From REEB95 sp035934995 (lineage in GTDB: Bacteria; Pseudomonadota; Alphaproteobacteria; ATCC43930; CGMCC-115725): DNA of 64,000 nucleotides. The stretch is taken from contig DASYXI010000041.1 in the NCBI GenBank assembly GCA_035934995.1, positions 1 to 64,000 on the forward strand, in the 5' to 3' direction. The position numbers were made by a program, and so were the translations under genes. The notes under the pieces were generated by a model. It did not search any database. It had not been told where the DNA came from and worked only from the letters and a program-made list of their open reading frames with translations. How positions within the stretch are numbered: the stretch's first letter is position 1; each line of letters opens with the position of its first letter. This document shows positions 15,938 to 24,201 of the stretch, piece by piece.

Positions 15938-17659
15938 TTGGCGTCAAGATGTCTCACAGGAAGGGATGTAAAGGTGCGGCGGATCGGAATTCTGAAACGG
16001 CCTTGGGTCCTTTCGTTCCTGGCGCTCATACCAATAATATGGGCGTATGCGACGCACTTCATCGGCGTTCATCCGGGCTACATCGCTACAGGGTTTTTAC
16101 AATATGACCAAGCCAGCTATATGGCGGATGCCCGTCAATATGCGGATGGCCCCTTTCATTTCCTGTATGGGCTACCGTTTAGCCCAAATTACGACACCCC
16201 ACGAATATATTTTCAACCTCAGATTTTCTTTCTGGGGGTAATCCTTCGTATTACAGGACTCGATCCCGGTCTCCTGTACGTCGCCTTTGGACTAGTTGCA
16301 GCGCTTGGCTTCTTCCGTATTGCGATCGCTCTGTATACGGCGGTCGTTGGCCTAGAGACGCCGGGACAGAAAATAATGCTCCCGGCGTTTTTGTGGGGAG
16401 GAGGAGTAGTCGTTCTTTTAAGCGCCTACCTTCTGTCTGTCTACCACAAGCCGATTAGTTCAGCTCATATCTTTTGGCTCGAGCGTACTAACGGCTACTG
16501 GATGATGAATCTCGGGCGCAACGCCTTCTATAGCGTCGAGGCCTATTATCATGCGCTGTTCCTCGGCGCGGTGCTCATGATCGTCCGCAAGTACTATTTA
16601 GCCGCACTAGTCCTAATTGCGGCGCTCTCTGCAAGTCATCCGTTTACTGGGTTTGAACTAGCTCTGATCGCAACAGTTTGGACGTTGGCGGAATCAATAT
16701 ATTGGCGACACACGGCCCCGCCAGTGTGGTTTTCCGCTTGTACAGTAGCTGTACTGTTACTCCATGTTGGTTATTACCTCATCCTTTTAAAGTGGCTATC
16801 GCCGGAATACGTCGCTGTTGAGAGCCAGTGGAACCTTGACTGGAAGTTGGAGTGGTACAACATCGTTGCAGCATTCAGCCCGGTTTTCGCGGCGGTCGTG
16901 TGGCGTCTACGAAATAGGCGGCGCATTGTTGATGCATTTTCCGACCGGACGTTTCGAATACTTTTCGGTTGGTTCGCGGTTTCTATTACCCTTGCGAAAC
17001 ACGACCTGTTTATCACGCCGCGCCAACCGCTCCATTTTACCCACGGTTACATATGGGCCTCTCTCTTCCTTATGGGAGCGCCAACAATGACCAAGGTCGC
17101 GGATCGCTTATTAATGCGGTCAGGGCTCTTAGGCTTAGCTACAGCCTTGATATTGCTTGGCTTCATGCTTACCGACAACATCGTCTGGTTCGGCCGATTC
17201 GGCGCTTATGAGCTGTCCGGAAAAGATTTTGCCGATAGTCCTTTGGTCATGACGACAAATGAAGCTGACGTCCTTCATCGTCTTAACGAAAGCCATCTCA
17301 ACGGTTCACTCGTTTTGTCCGACTCAAATTCTTTAGCATATCTCACAACGGTTTATACGCCACTGAGATGCTGGTATTCTCACATACATAGCACACCGTA
17401 TGCACTTGAAAGAGAGTCTCAAACTAAGGCGTTCTTCAGCAATGGGACAGAGGTTGAGGGTTGGCGCTCTCGCCCAACGATCGTCGTCCACGCCAAAGCA
17501 GTAGGTTCGGAACACGGTACCTTGTTTCGACGGCTGGGCTACTATTTGATTTATCAAAATGCATCTTTCCAGGTCTTTTATGCTCCGCGACGAGCGCTAA
17601 TCTCCGCAGGAACTAGCGGACGTACCAGTACGACTGCAACTGTGCCAACGAGAAAGTAG
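15938..17659 (+). CDS. Polytopic membrane protein, GT-C-like
   Basis: A large membrane protein (573 residues from 15938, 561 if it starts at the GTG at 15974, which has GGAAGGGA 8-15 bases upstream and gives a more natural N-terminus). About ten to twelve hydrophobic segments run to residue 430, followed by a soluble domain of about 140 residues. The first loop contains LQYDQASYMADARQY (about 54-68), an acidic motif like those of GT-C transferases. I recognise no closer family. It resembles the gene at 10688 in layout (membrane core plus soluble tail), so the two may play parallel roles in the same glycan pathway. Confidence 0.6.
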   Translation: MASRCLTGRDVKVRRIGILKRPWVLSFLALIPIIWAYATHFIGVHPGYIATGFLQYDQASYMADARQYADGPFHFLYGLPFSPNYDTPRIYFQPQIFFLGVILRITGLDPGLLYVAFGLVAALGFFRIAIALYTAVVGLETPGQKIMLPAFLWGGGVVVLLSAYLLSVYHKPISSAHIFWLERTNGYWMMNLGRNAFYSVEAYYHALFLGAVLMIVRKYYLAALVLIAALSASHPFTGFELALIATVWTLAESIYWRHTAPPVWFSACTVAVLLLHVGYYLILLKWLSPEYVAVESQWNLDWKLEWYNIVAAFSPVFAAVVWRLRNRRRIVDAFSDRTFRILFGWFAVSITLAKHDLFITPRQPLHFTHGYIWASLFLMGAPTMTKVADRLLMRSGLLGLATALILLGFMLTDNIVWFGRFGAYELSGKDFADSPLVMTTNEADVLHRLNESHLNGSLVLSDSNSLAYLTTVYTPLRCWYSHIHSTPYALERESQTKAFFSNGTEVEGWRSRPTIVVHAKAVGSEHGTLFRRLGYYLIYQNASFQVFYAPRRALISAGTSGRTSTTATVPTRK

Positions 17660-17880
17660 CAGGTTGCACCTAGCCACAGGGCCACGTTGATCGAGAAGGC
17701 GATGCTGGTCGCGACGGCGAGGCCAGCACCTAAAACGCCAGCCGCGCCATTGACAGCACAAAACCACGGCGTTGGACGCGAATCTATTTCGTTTACAATT
17801 TGCATTCCGGTCGGGAATCCGAACCCCATAAGCCACCGGCGGGGATAATCGCCAAAAATTGCACTCCATACGGTACATTG
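17578..17880 (-). pseudogene. 3' remnant of a membrane-bound spermidine-synthase-like gene
   Basis: The minus-strand frame reads FGDYPRRWLMGFGFPTGMQIV, then RPTPWFCAVNGAAGVLGAGLA and a hydrophobic segment. These match the end of the large MFS-fused spermidine-synthase-like proteins (MGxxFPxGM and TPWxWAVNGxxGVL). Only about 95 residues remain. An in-frame TGA lies just upstream, and no matching sequence continues beyond it. The nucleotide-binding and synthase parts are gone, so this is a decayed fragment, not a short gene. Recognition rests on the two motifs from memory of the family. Confidence 0.55.
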
Positions 17881-17957
17881 TTGTCATACCCGTTCAAGCC
17901 TGGGCAGGTTGTCTTAGCCCCGCCCTTGCATGAGTGGGGAGGAGGAAGCGATTGACG

Positions 17958-18335
17958 TTATCCCGCAAGCCCGGGGCATTGTCCCAATAGTGAACACGTC
18001 CCATTGGCTACAAAGCTTGAGGGAAACGCCAATACGAAGGGTGCCTCGAACAACAACCACACGCTATTCAGGCGCAACGAAACGATGCTTGTACCAAACA
18101 CTGCAAGCCAAAGCCAGGCGATCCAAATGCAGACCGACACGATTCCCGTCGTGGGAACCATATCATGTCCAGTAACCATCCAACGCAAGGGCCCGACGCC
18201 AAAACCCAGTGCGGCAATTACGCCAGACACCAAAAGAAATGGCATGAAACGCTGGCGCGCGATTTCGGCACGTCGTGCTCGCCGTACATGTGAACTGAAC
18301 CGTCGCCGCACCATCGTTGCCCCCGCAGTTTCCAC
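17958..18335 (-). CDS. Small hypothetical membrane protein
   Basis: A 125-residue ORF with a very basic N-terminus (RRRFSSHVRRARRAEIARQR) and three hydrophobic stretches (about 30-52, 65-87, 92-110). It ends about 80 bp before the synthase-like remnant, on the same strand. I recognise no family. Topology and positive-inside charge look genuine, but it may also belong to the decayed gene region. An internal ATG at residue 8 is an alternative start. Confidence 0.4.
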   Translation of the reverse strand: METAGATMVRRRFSSHVRRARRAEIARQRFMPFLLVSGVIAALGFGVGPLRWMVTGHDMVPTTGIVSVCIWIAWLWLAVFGTSIVSLRLNSVWLLFEAPFVLAFPSSFVANGTCSLLGQCPGLAG

Positions 18336-18599
18336 GTGACTGTGGACCCAATTTCAAGCGCGCATCACGGATTTCGATTGCACGGCAGAGTACAGTTTGT
18401 TCGCCAGCCCATTATATCCAGTGGGGGCAAGATCACCAAATCTGGCCGAGCGTGCAATTCAAATGAATAACGCTTGTTTCACGCCGAAACTCGTCTTTTT
18501 GCCTGCTAGCGGAAAATTAAGATTGGGGCGATTATCACTCGTACCTAGTTAAAGTGAACCCGGCGACCTAGCGATCGTTCTAGAGGAAGGTGTTCGGAT

Positions 18600-19343
18600 A
18601 TGGCGAGATTTCTAATTGGTATTCTTTTAGCCTTAGGAGCTGCGGTTTTCGCCGTAGTACCAGCATCGGCACAGCCTTTCTCACCGGGGCAGAAACAAGA
18701 GATCGAGCAGATCATCCACGATTACCTGCAGCAACATCCTGAGGACCTTATCGAGTCGCTGAGAGCCGCTCAGGCCAAGGCTGCAGCTGAACAATTAGCG
18801 CAGCAGCGCAAGATGATCGTCGCTAAGCGCGATGAACTTCTCCATGACCCGAATACGCCGGTTGGTGGCAATGCGAACGGTGATGTAACCATAGTCGAAT
18901 TCTTCGATTACCGCTGTCCCTATTGCAAAGCGATCGAGCCCTCACTCGAGGCCCTGATCAAGGAGGATGGTAAGCTCCGTGTCGTATACAAGGAGTTTCC
19001 GATTCTGGGGCCGGTGTCAGTGTTCGCCTCGCGCGTCGCCATCGCTGCACAAAATCAGGGGAAGTATCTCGCGTTCCACAGCAACATGATGGCGGTCAAA
19101 GGCAGCATTGATGACGACACCGTGCTCAAGGTTGCAGAAGACAGCGGTCTCGACATGGCGAAGCTAAAAGTCGATATGGCTTCAGAAGAGACCAATCAAA
19201 TCATCCGGCGCGACTATGCGCTCGCTAAAACCCTCGGTATCGATGCAACACCCGGTCTAATCGTCGGTGATAATCTCACAATGGGCGCTGTCGGTATCGA
19301 TGGCCTTCGCAAACTCATCACAATCGCGCGTCAGAGCAAGTAG
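18600..19343 (+). CDS. DsbA-family thiol:disulfide oxidoreductase (periplasmic)
   Basis: A 247-residue thioredoxin-fold protein. A signal peptide ends at PASAQP (about 22-26). A helical, Gln-rich N-terminal region (about 28-75) resembles the ScsC/BdbD-type DsbA N-domain. The active site CPYC is at 106-109 in FFDYRCPYCKAIEPS. The cis-Pro loop ATPGLIVGD (about 220-228) is intact. It probably oxidises or isomerises disulfides in exported proteins. The ATG has AGGAAGG 9-15 bases upstream. It stands alone, about 260 bp from its left neighbour and convergent with the TPR gene. Confidence 0.9.
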   Translation: MARFLIGILLALGAAVFAVVPASAQPFSPGQKQEIEQIIHDYLQQHPEDLIESLRAAQAKAAAEQLAQQRKMIVAKRDELLHDPNTPVGGNANGDVTIVEFFDYRCPYCKAIEPSLEALIKEDGKLRVVYKEFPILGPVSVFASRVAIAAQNQGKYLAFHSNMMAVKGSIDDDTVLKVAEDSGLDMAKLKVDMASEETNQIIRRDYALAKTLGIDATPGLIVGDNLTMGAVGIDGLRKLITIARQSK

Positions 19344-19470
19344 GCCATGTGGGTGAGGAAGACTTCCGGGGCCGAAGAGGTCATTGGCGCAAAAACGCGC
19401 CTTCTCACCTTTAGTGCAGTTTGTCCCGGTTACACCATTCACGAAGCCTTTCTGAGGCAGCGACAGATGC

Positions 19471-20469
19471 TCACTTGTCGGTCTGAAAACCGAACCGCTT
19501 TGCGGTTGCGATATCGTTAACGCCTGCAGCACTGTTGCCATTGCTCTGCTCTGCAATGCCCCGGCGGTAGAAAGCATCGGCGTAATCCGGCTTGAGCTCG
19601 ATTGCACGACTGTAGTCCCGGATGGCATGCTCATAGTCACCCTTGTGGCTATAAGAGTTGCCGCGGTGGTAGAAGGCATTGGCGTAATTCGGATCGAACC
19701 GGATCGCTTGATCATAATCTTCGATAGCGCGGTCGTACTCTCCCTTGTCTTCGTAGGCTAACGCGCGGTTGTAGAGGGCGAAGGCATAATTCGGCTTGAT
19801 TTCAATCGCCCTGTTGAAATCCTCAATAGCGCGGTCAGGTTGGCCTTGGTGCCTATAGGCAATTCCCCGATCATCGAATGGGAGAGCAAGGCCCGGGTTT
19901 AGCCGGATCGCCTGGTCGTAGTCTTGAATAGCTCGGTCGTGTTCGCCCATGGCCTCGTAGGCGAGGCCACGATTGTTCAATGCTTCTGCAAAACTCGGTT
20001 TAAGCTTAATGGCCTGATCGTAATCCTGAATCGCGAGGTCGTAGTGACCCTCATCGTGGTAGGCGACACCGCGGTTGTTTAGGGCTTTCGCGTAACCCGG
20101 CTTGAGCTTGATCGCTTCGGTGTAGTCGTTGATTGCGCGTTCGTATTGGCGCTCAAAATAAAACGCATTCCCCCGATTATCGAAAGCCTCTGCAAATGAC
20201 GGTTTGAGGTTTATGGCTTCGTCGTAATCCCTGATGGCCATATTGTATTGATGTGTGTCCTGATAGGCATTGCCGCGGTCATAAAACGCTATAGCGAGGT
20301 TTTCAGGAATCTCCCGCTTTGACTGGATGATAGCGGTACAGCCTGCGATTTTCAGATCTGTATTTTCGCTTGCGCAGCGCTGCCAATTTTGTTCGCGGCT
20401 TTGAGCCATGGCGTTTGTGGCGATGGTAGCACCGACTAAAGTAATGATACTGAACAAATGGCGCCGCAT
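19471..20469 (-). CDS. Secreted TPR-repeat protein (eight TPR units)
   Basis: With the ATG at 20469 this is a 332-residue protein with a clean signal peptide (MRRHLFSIITLVGATIATNAMAQ). The frame is open further upstream to 20706, but that stretch looks non-coding. A small Cys-containing segment follows (CASENTDLKIAGC), then eight consecutive 34-residue TPR units (about 60-332), each with the pattern A..NRG.AY...G....AI.DYD.AI.L.P. The units are so alike that the DNA itself forms tandem repeats. Such proteins act as periplasmic interaction scaffolds. The partner is unknown. The last unit ends in a diverged C-terminus (AKRFGFQ). Confidence 0.85.
   Translation of the reverse strand: MRRHLFSIITLVGATIATNAMAQSREQNWQRCASENTDLKIAGCTAIIQSKREIPENLAIAFYDRGNAYQDTHQYNMAIRDYDEAINLKPSFAEAFDNRGNAFYFERQYERAINDYTEAIKLKPGYAKALNNRGVAYHDEGHYDLAIQDYDQAIKLKPSFAEALNNRGLAYEAMGEHDRAIQDYDQAIRLNPGLALPFDDRGIAYRHQGQPDRAIEDFNRAIEIKPNYAFALYNRALAYEDKGEYDRAIEDYDQAIRFDPNYANAFYHRGNSYSHKGDYEHAIRDYSRAIELKPDYADAFYRRGIAEQSNGNSAAGVNDIATAKRFGFQTDK
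19560..20290 (-). repeat. 102-bp tandem repeats encoding TPR units
   Basis: Codons for RAIQDYDQAIxLxP and NRGxAY recur every 102 bp across the gene, about eight times. The similarity between units makes recent internal duplication likely and the copy number may vary between strains. Confidence 0.6.
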
Positions 20470-20869
20470 ATGAATACCGATGAAATTTGTAGCCACTCGG
20501 AGGTCTAGACCCGTTAACGACCAAGACGACTTAATGATAGCATATCCGACGAAAAGTGTTACTGCAGGTGCACAGAGGATAACAACAGTTGAAGCCGCGG
20601 ATTGGACCGGTCCGCACGCGCGTCGCCTCGGTCTTACAAACACCGACGCCCATAATAAATGCTCGATCGCACGATGCTTGGAATATGATGAATACTCTTT
20701 TGCCACACAAGTTTCATCGATACGAAGGTGTCCCGCTCGAGGAATTTAAGATCATGGGCGCAGCTAATCGCGTAAAACGCCGCAATCGGCCGCGCGTCTC
20801 CTGCAAGATTACTTGGCAGGACCGTAAACTCGCGGCATCTTTGCGAACCACAGCCGATGGGCCGCCGAC

Positions 20870-21091
20870 ATGAAAGTAGTACTGTCAATTGGACTTGCAG
20901 CGCTTATGACGTTAGTGAGCGCGGGATGTACCGCCAAGCAGAATGCACACGACAGCGTGGAGCAATCGCTAGAGGTATATCAGTTCTGCATCTCAGAACA
21001 CACACAAGATCCCTCTTCTTGTGAAGGGGCGTGGCGCATCTACCAAGATGACCTGCGCACATACCAAGCATTATCGGTGGGTGATCGATAG
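20870..21091 (+). CDS. Small lipoprotein, hypothetical
   Basis: A 73-residue ORF with a classical lipoprotein signal: basic start, hydrophobic core and lipobox VSAGC (Cys 20). The mature part is short and polar with two more cysteines (CISEHTQDPSSC, about 43-54), which may form a disulfide. I know no named family. The ribosome site is weak. Its Cys-x(10)-Cys pattern and size recall small alphaproteobacterial envelope lipoproteins of unknown role. Confidence 0.6.
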   Translation: MKVVLSIGLAALMTLVSAGCTAKQNAHDSVEQSLEVYQFCISEHTQDPSSCEGAWRIYQDDLRTYQALSVGDR

Positions 21092-21259
21092 CGGCTAATA
21101 GCTGGTCGCATGCCGACACCCTTGCTACTGACGCGATCAAAAGACACGCTAATTATCTCGAGTGTGCGTGTATTATGTATATCTATATTAGGAACGCGGC
21201 CGGGCCACATACCGCCGATCGCCAATATGTCTGGAACGATCGTTCTCCCGGTTGAATGC

Positions 21260-21583
21260 TCAGATCCGCTTTTCTATTGTTCGCCAAATCATGAGAATTA
21301 AGAGTATTGCGATCCACATCACGACCACGGGCGCGAACGCGACGACTGCGACATCGCGCCAAATACCGTTTAGGTCACCGGCAAGAGTGCGGGACGCGCG
21401 TTGTGAACACAAGTCAATTTCGGGATGGTGAGTAAGAAGATCAATTTCGATGCAGTTCTCGTATTCGCCCAATGCTTTGCTATGCGCGCGAGTTGTCGAG
21501 GTGCTCCACTTGTAACCACCGACGCCGACTATCCACATTATTGAAAAAGCAATCGCAACTTGCTGCCACCGCTTTAAAAGCAT
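21260..21583 (-). CDS. Hypothetical two-pass membrane protein
   Basis: A 107-residue ORF with an N-terminal hydrophobic segment (about 7-24), a polar loop containing two cysteines (YENCIEIDLLTHHPEIDLC), and a second hydrophobic segment (about 76-98). GGAGA lies 7 bases before the ATG. No family recognised. The topology and ribosome site make it a credible gene. Confidence 0.55.
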   Translation of the reverse strand: MLLKRWQQVAIAFSIMWIVGVGGYKWSTSTTRAHSKALGEYENCIEIDLLTHHPEIDLCSQRASRTLAGDLNGIWRDVAVVAFAPVVVMWIAILLILMIWRTIEKRI

Positions 21584-22045
21584 CGGGGTATCTCCGTATT
21601 ATCTGTTAGTACGAGCATAGTCAGGCTGACGTCGCCGCTTGTCGATTAAAAGCGAATACAATTCGTGCTGAGACACGGACAATGTGTAGGGTACGATCGA
21701 AGCATTAAACTCCCGTCATCAGTGAATTGTCGGCAGCCGCCGCTTTTGGAGCGAAGCGACGAGGGGCTTCGTTATACACCAAATCTAAGTCGCCGCTTGG
21801 AATAGCGGGCCCCAGTTCAGTGAATGAAAGAGAGTCTCATGGAGACGAAACAAACAAATCTGCCTTTTTCGAGCGCACCGCTGCTCACACGGCTCACAAG
21901 TGTGAAACTTCGTGGGTGACCGCGGTGTATCAAAACAACTAAGCTGTTCACACCCGTTCAATGGGTTACGATGTTGCCGCGCCAGATCAAATATCTCCGC
22001 CAATGCAGCGGGTCGAACGCGAGACGTCGACCGCGAAAGCCAAGA
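21584..22045. other. Gene-poor stretch
   Basis: No ORF here has a convincing signal, domain or ribosome site. The longest candidates (about 70 residues on either strand) look like chance frames. I see no tRNA, terminator or repeat. Confidence 0.5.
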
Positions 22046-22327
22046 ATGGGGCGACGGTTGGTTCGACCAATAACAGCCGTGTTCGGGCTTTTAGTTTTGC
22101 TGACCCTTGTGGGCTGTGAGATGAGCCGAGTGCAGTGGACCAAGTTAGGGGCCACTAATGTCGATTTTGAGCGTGATTGGCAACAATGCTCCAAAATCGC
22201 GGGCGGCCTAAACCCACCCGTTTTCGATCAAAGAACAATGACAACGATACCGGACCAGCAGGCCATACTTCAGCAGCGGCACGCCTGCATGTTCAGCCGC
22301 GGTTGGCAACTCACGCCGAAGGAATAA
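22046..22327 (+). CDS. Small lipoprotein with C-terminal CMxxxGW motif
   Basis: Starting at the ATG at 22046, a 93-residue lipoprotein with lipobox TLVGC (Cys 24). The mature part has WTKLGATNVDFERDWQQC and ends CMFSRGWQLTPKE. The same architecture (W.K.G, an acidic D...C, then CM...GW.LTP) appears in the lipoprotein at 32633-33001, so both belong to one small family. The frame is open further upstream to 21971, but that adds a basic non-signal stretch. Function unknown. Confidence 0.65.
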   Translation: MGRRLVRPITAVFGLLVLLTLVGCEMSRVQWTKLGATNVDFERDWQQCSKIAGGLNPPVFDQRTMTTIPDQQAILQQRHACMFSRGWQLTPKE

Positions 22328-22876
22328 CTGGATACTGAAGGCAAACACAGGTTCGTGAACATCTCCGCAATAGAATACACGGCCCTACGATTTGGTTTGA
22401 TGGCCACAAATCAGTGTTTTGCACGGGAAATCGATGGAAAGTTGCCAGCATCTGCGATCAACCACAGGTCGGGTTGACGAAACCGCGGTACTTCAAACTC
22501 AACGTTCACGCGCCAAAGGGAATGATGGCATTCTGGTGGCCATTCGCCAACCCGCGATCGCGCCAAAATTGCGATCGCACATCGAGCGCGTCGGAATTTG
22601 CGCAGTAGACCGTTCCGCAACACGAGCCGTTTCTCTTTGGGTCTGACAGCACCGAGCGCGATCGCGCTCCTCATAGGCGTGGACGTGCGGTCTCCAAATG
22701 CATCGCCGACAATCTCTGTCCAAATCGGTGTCCACGGCTGGGTAAGAAAGTGTTAAACGTTTTCGAAAGCGCCCTGGTATGGCCGCGACGAGCTCGGGTT
22801 TTGCCTTAAATCATCTGTTAACGGCGCCGTTGATAAGATACCGGCGACGGATATCGATAAGGGTAGCCGAGGAATT
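22328..22876. other. Gene-poor stretch upstream of the MarR-type regulator
   Basis: About 550 bp without a credible ORF. Frames of 60-90 residues exist on both strands but lack signals or recognisable motifs. The last 100 bp should contain the promoter of the regulator at 22877, but I cannot point to a clear -35/-10 pair. Confidence 0.5.
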
Positions 22877-23377
22877 ATGGACGGAAGCACCCAAGCCACA
22901 TATTCGGATATCGTTACGCTCCTCGAGCGGCGTCATCGCCAATTCCTTGAAGCGGTAACGCTTGAGCTTGAGGCTAACGGCGTGCACGACATTAACAGCG
23001 TGCAGGCGATGATCCTTTACAATGTCGGCAACGTGGACATTGCGATGGCCGTCGGTGAATTGACATTGCGTGGCTGCTATCACGGATCCAACGTGACATA
23101 TAACCTCAAAAAACTGGTGGCGAACGGTTATATCCTGCAAGAACGCTCGCCACATGATCGCCGGTCCATCCGCATTCGCTTGTCGGACAAGGGCTTGCAA
23201 ATGCGGGACAAGCTCGTTGCGTTGCATCAGCGACATGTTTCGTCGCCTAGTCGCCATGGGGCGCCATCCGACGAGGAGCTTGTGCGCACAAACGAAATAC
23301 TGCGTCGTCTGGAGCGATTCTGGTCCCAATCTGTCGAAATCGGTAGCCGCAGTTTGGGTCTTTCGTCGGGCGATTAA
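22877..23377 (+). CDS. ldtR: MarR-type winged-helix regulator, LdtR-like
   Basis: A 166-residue regulator. The central winged helix (about 25-115) contains GVHDINSVQAMILYNVGN, LRGCYHGSNVTYNLKKLVANGYI (recognition helix and wing start, about 71-93) and RSPHDRRSIRIRLSDKG (wing, about 96-112). The combination of INSVQAxxLYN and RGxYxGSNVxYNLKKL is characteristic of LdtR of Rhizobiales, known from Liberibacter as a regulator of an L,D-transpeptidase and stress tolerance. GAGGA lies about 7 bases upstream of the ATG. No transpeptidase gene is near, so its target must be elsewhere. Confidence 0.8.
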   Translation: MDGSTQATYSDIVTLLERRHRQFLEAVTLELEANGVHDINSVQAMILYNVGNVDIAMAVGELTLRGCYHGSNVTYNLKKLVANGYILQERSPHDRRSIRIRLSDKGLQMRDKLVALHQRHVSSPSRHGAPSDEELVRTNEILRRLERFWSQSVEIGSRSLGLSSGD

Positions 23378-23587
23378 CCCCTGACTCAGATCGTTCACCG
23401 CAGCCCTTCGGGTGGCCGTGCACCGGATTCATGTTCTCATTGCTAGACCGATGTTGTTGTGCGCTGCAGCGAATGCGTTGGATGTGCACATTGATGGCTT
23501 CTGGAAGAGTGCTGTTCATCTAACGCCAAAAAGCTGTTGAATGCGGTAATAGTGATTCCGCAAAAATCACCGCCGCAGCGAGGCCTC

Positions 23588-24022
23588 ATGCAATTCGATA
23601 TAGATTCGTTTTCCCGTCGATTTGTGCGCGAGAGCTCGGACGCAATCATTTATGCCGACGCCGATGGCGTCATTCGCTTCTGGAACGATGCGGCCATACG
23701 CATCTTCGGGTTTAGTGCCGCCGAGGCGATCGGGCGGTCGCTCGACATCATCATTCCGGTTAATCTGCGCCAGCGACACTGGGACGGATATAACGCGACG
23801 ATGCAGACCGGCCGCACGCGCTATGGTGCTGGCGATCTGCTCGCCGTGCCGGCGTTGCGCAAGGACGGTGCCCGCATCTCGGTCGAGTTCACGATCGTGC
23901 CGTTCCGCGACGACGCTGGTCGTATGGTCGGCATCGCCGCGATCATACGCGACGTCACTACGCGTTTCGAGGAAATGAAGGCGCTACGCGCGCAGCTTCA
24001 TCAGCTCGGTTCGGCCGCCTAA
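23588..24022 (+). CDS. Single-domain PAS sensor protein
   Basis: From the ATG at 23588 (GCGAGG upstream) this is 144 residues. The frame is open upstream to 23537. Nearly the whole protein is one PAS fold: SSDAIIYADADGVIRFWNDAAIRIFGFSAAEAIGRSL, then the FTIVPFRDDAGRMVGIAAIIRDVT core and an S-box/PAC end. A short amphipathic helix closes it. No output domain is present. Such stand-alone PAS proteins bind haem, flavin or small ligands and signal by protein contact. The ligand is unknown. It precedes the transporter operon by about 180 bp and may or may not be linked. Confidence 0.85.
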   Translation: MQFDIDSFSRRFVRESSDAIIYADADGVIRFWNDAAIRIFGFSAAEAIGRSLDIIIPVNLRQRHWDGYNATMQTGRTRYGAGDLLAVPALRKDGARISVEFTIVPFRDDAGRMVGIAAIIRDVTTRFEEMKALRAQLHQLGSAA

Positions 24023-24201
24023 ACTGTTGAAAATCGCGGATGGTGGCCCTAAACCAGGGCTGGCCCCCGGTGTGCGCCGCCTGGCCTAAAGCGTTGCTTT
24101 CGGTCGTAGCCTGCGGATAAATAGCCGGACGACACGCACCAATCGGCTGGCGCAAGCCCGGCCGCGAACATAAACGAAAATTCATGGAGGGAGAGCGCAT
24201 C

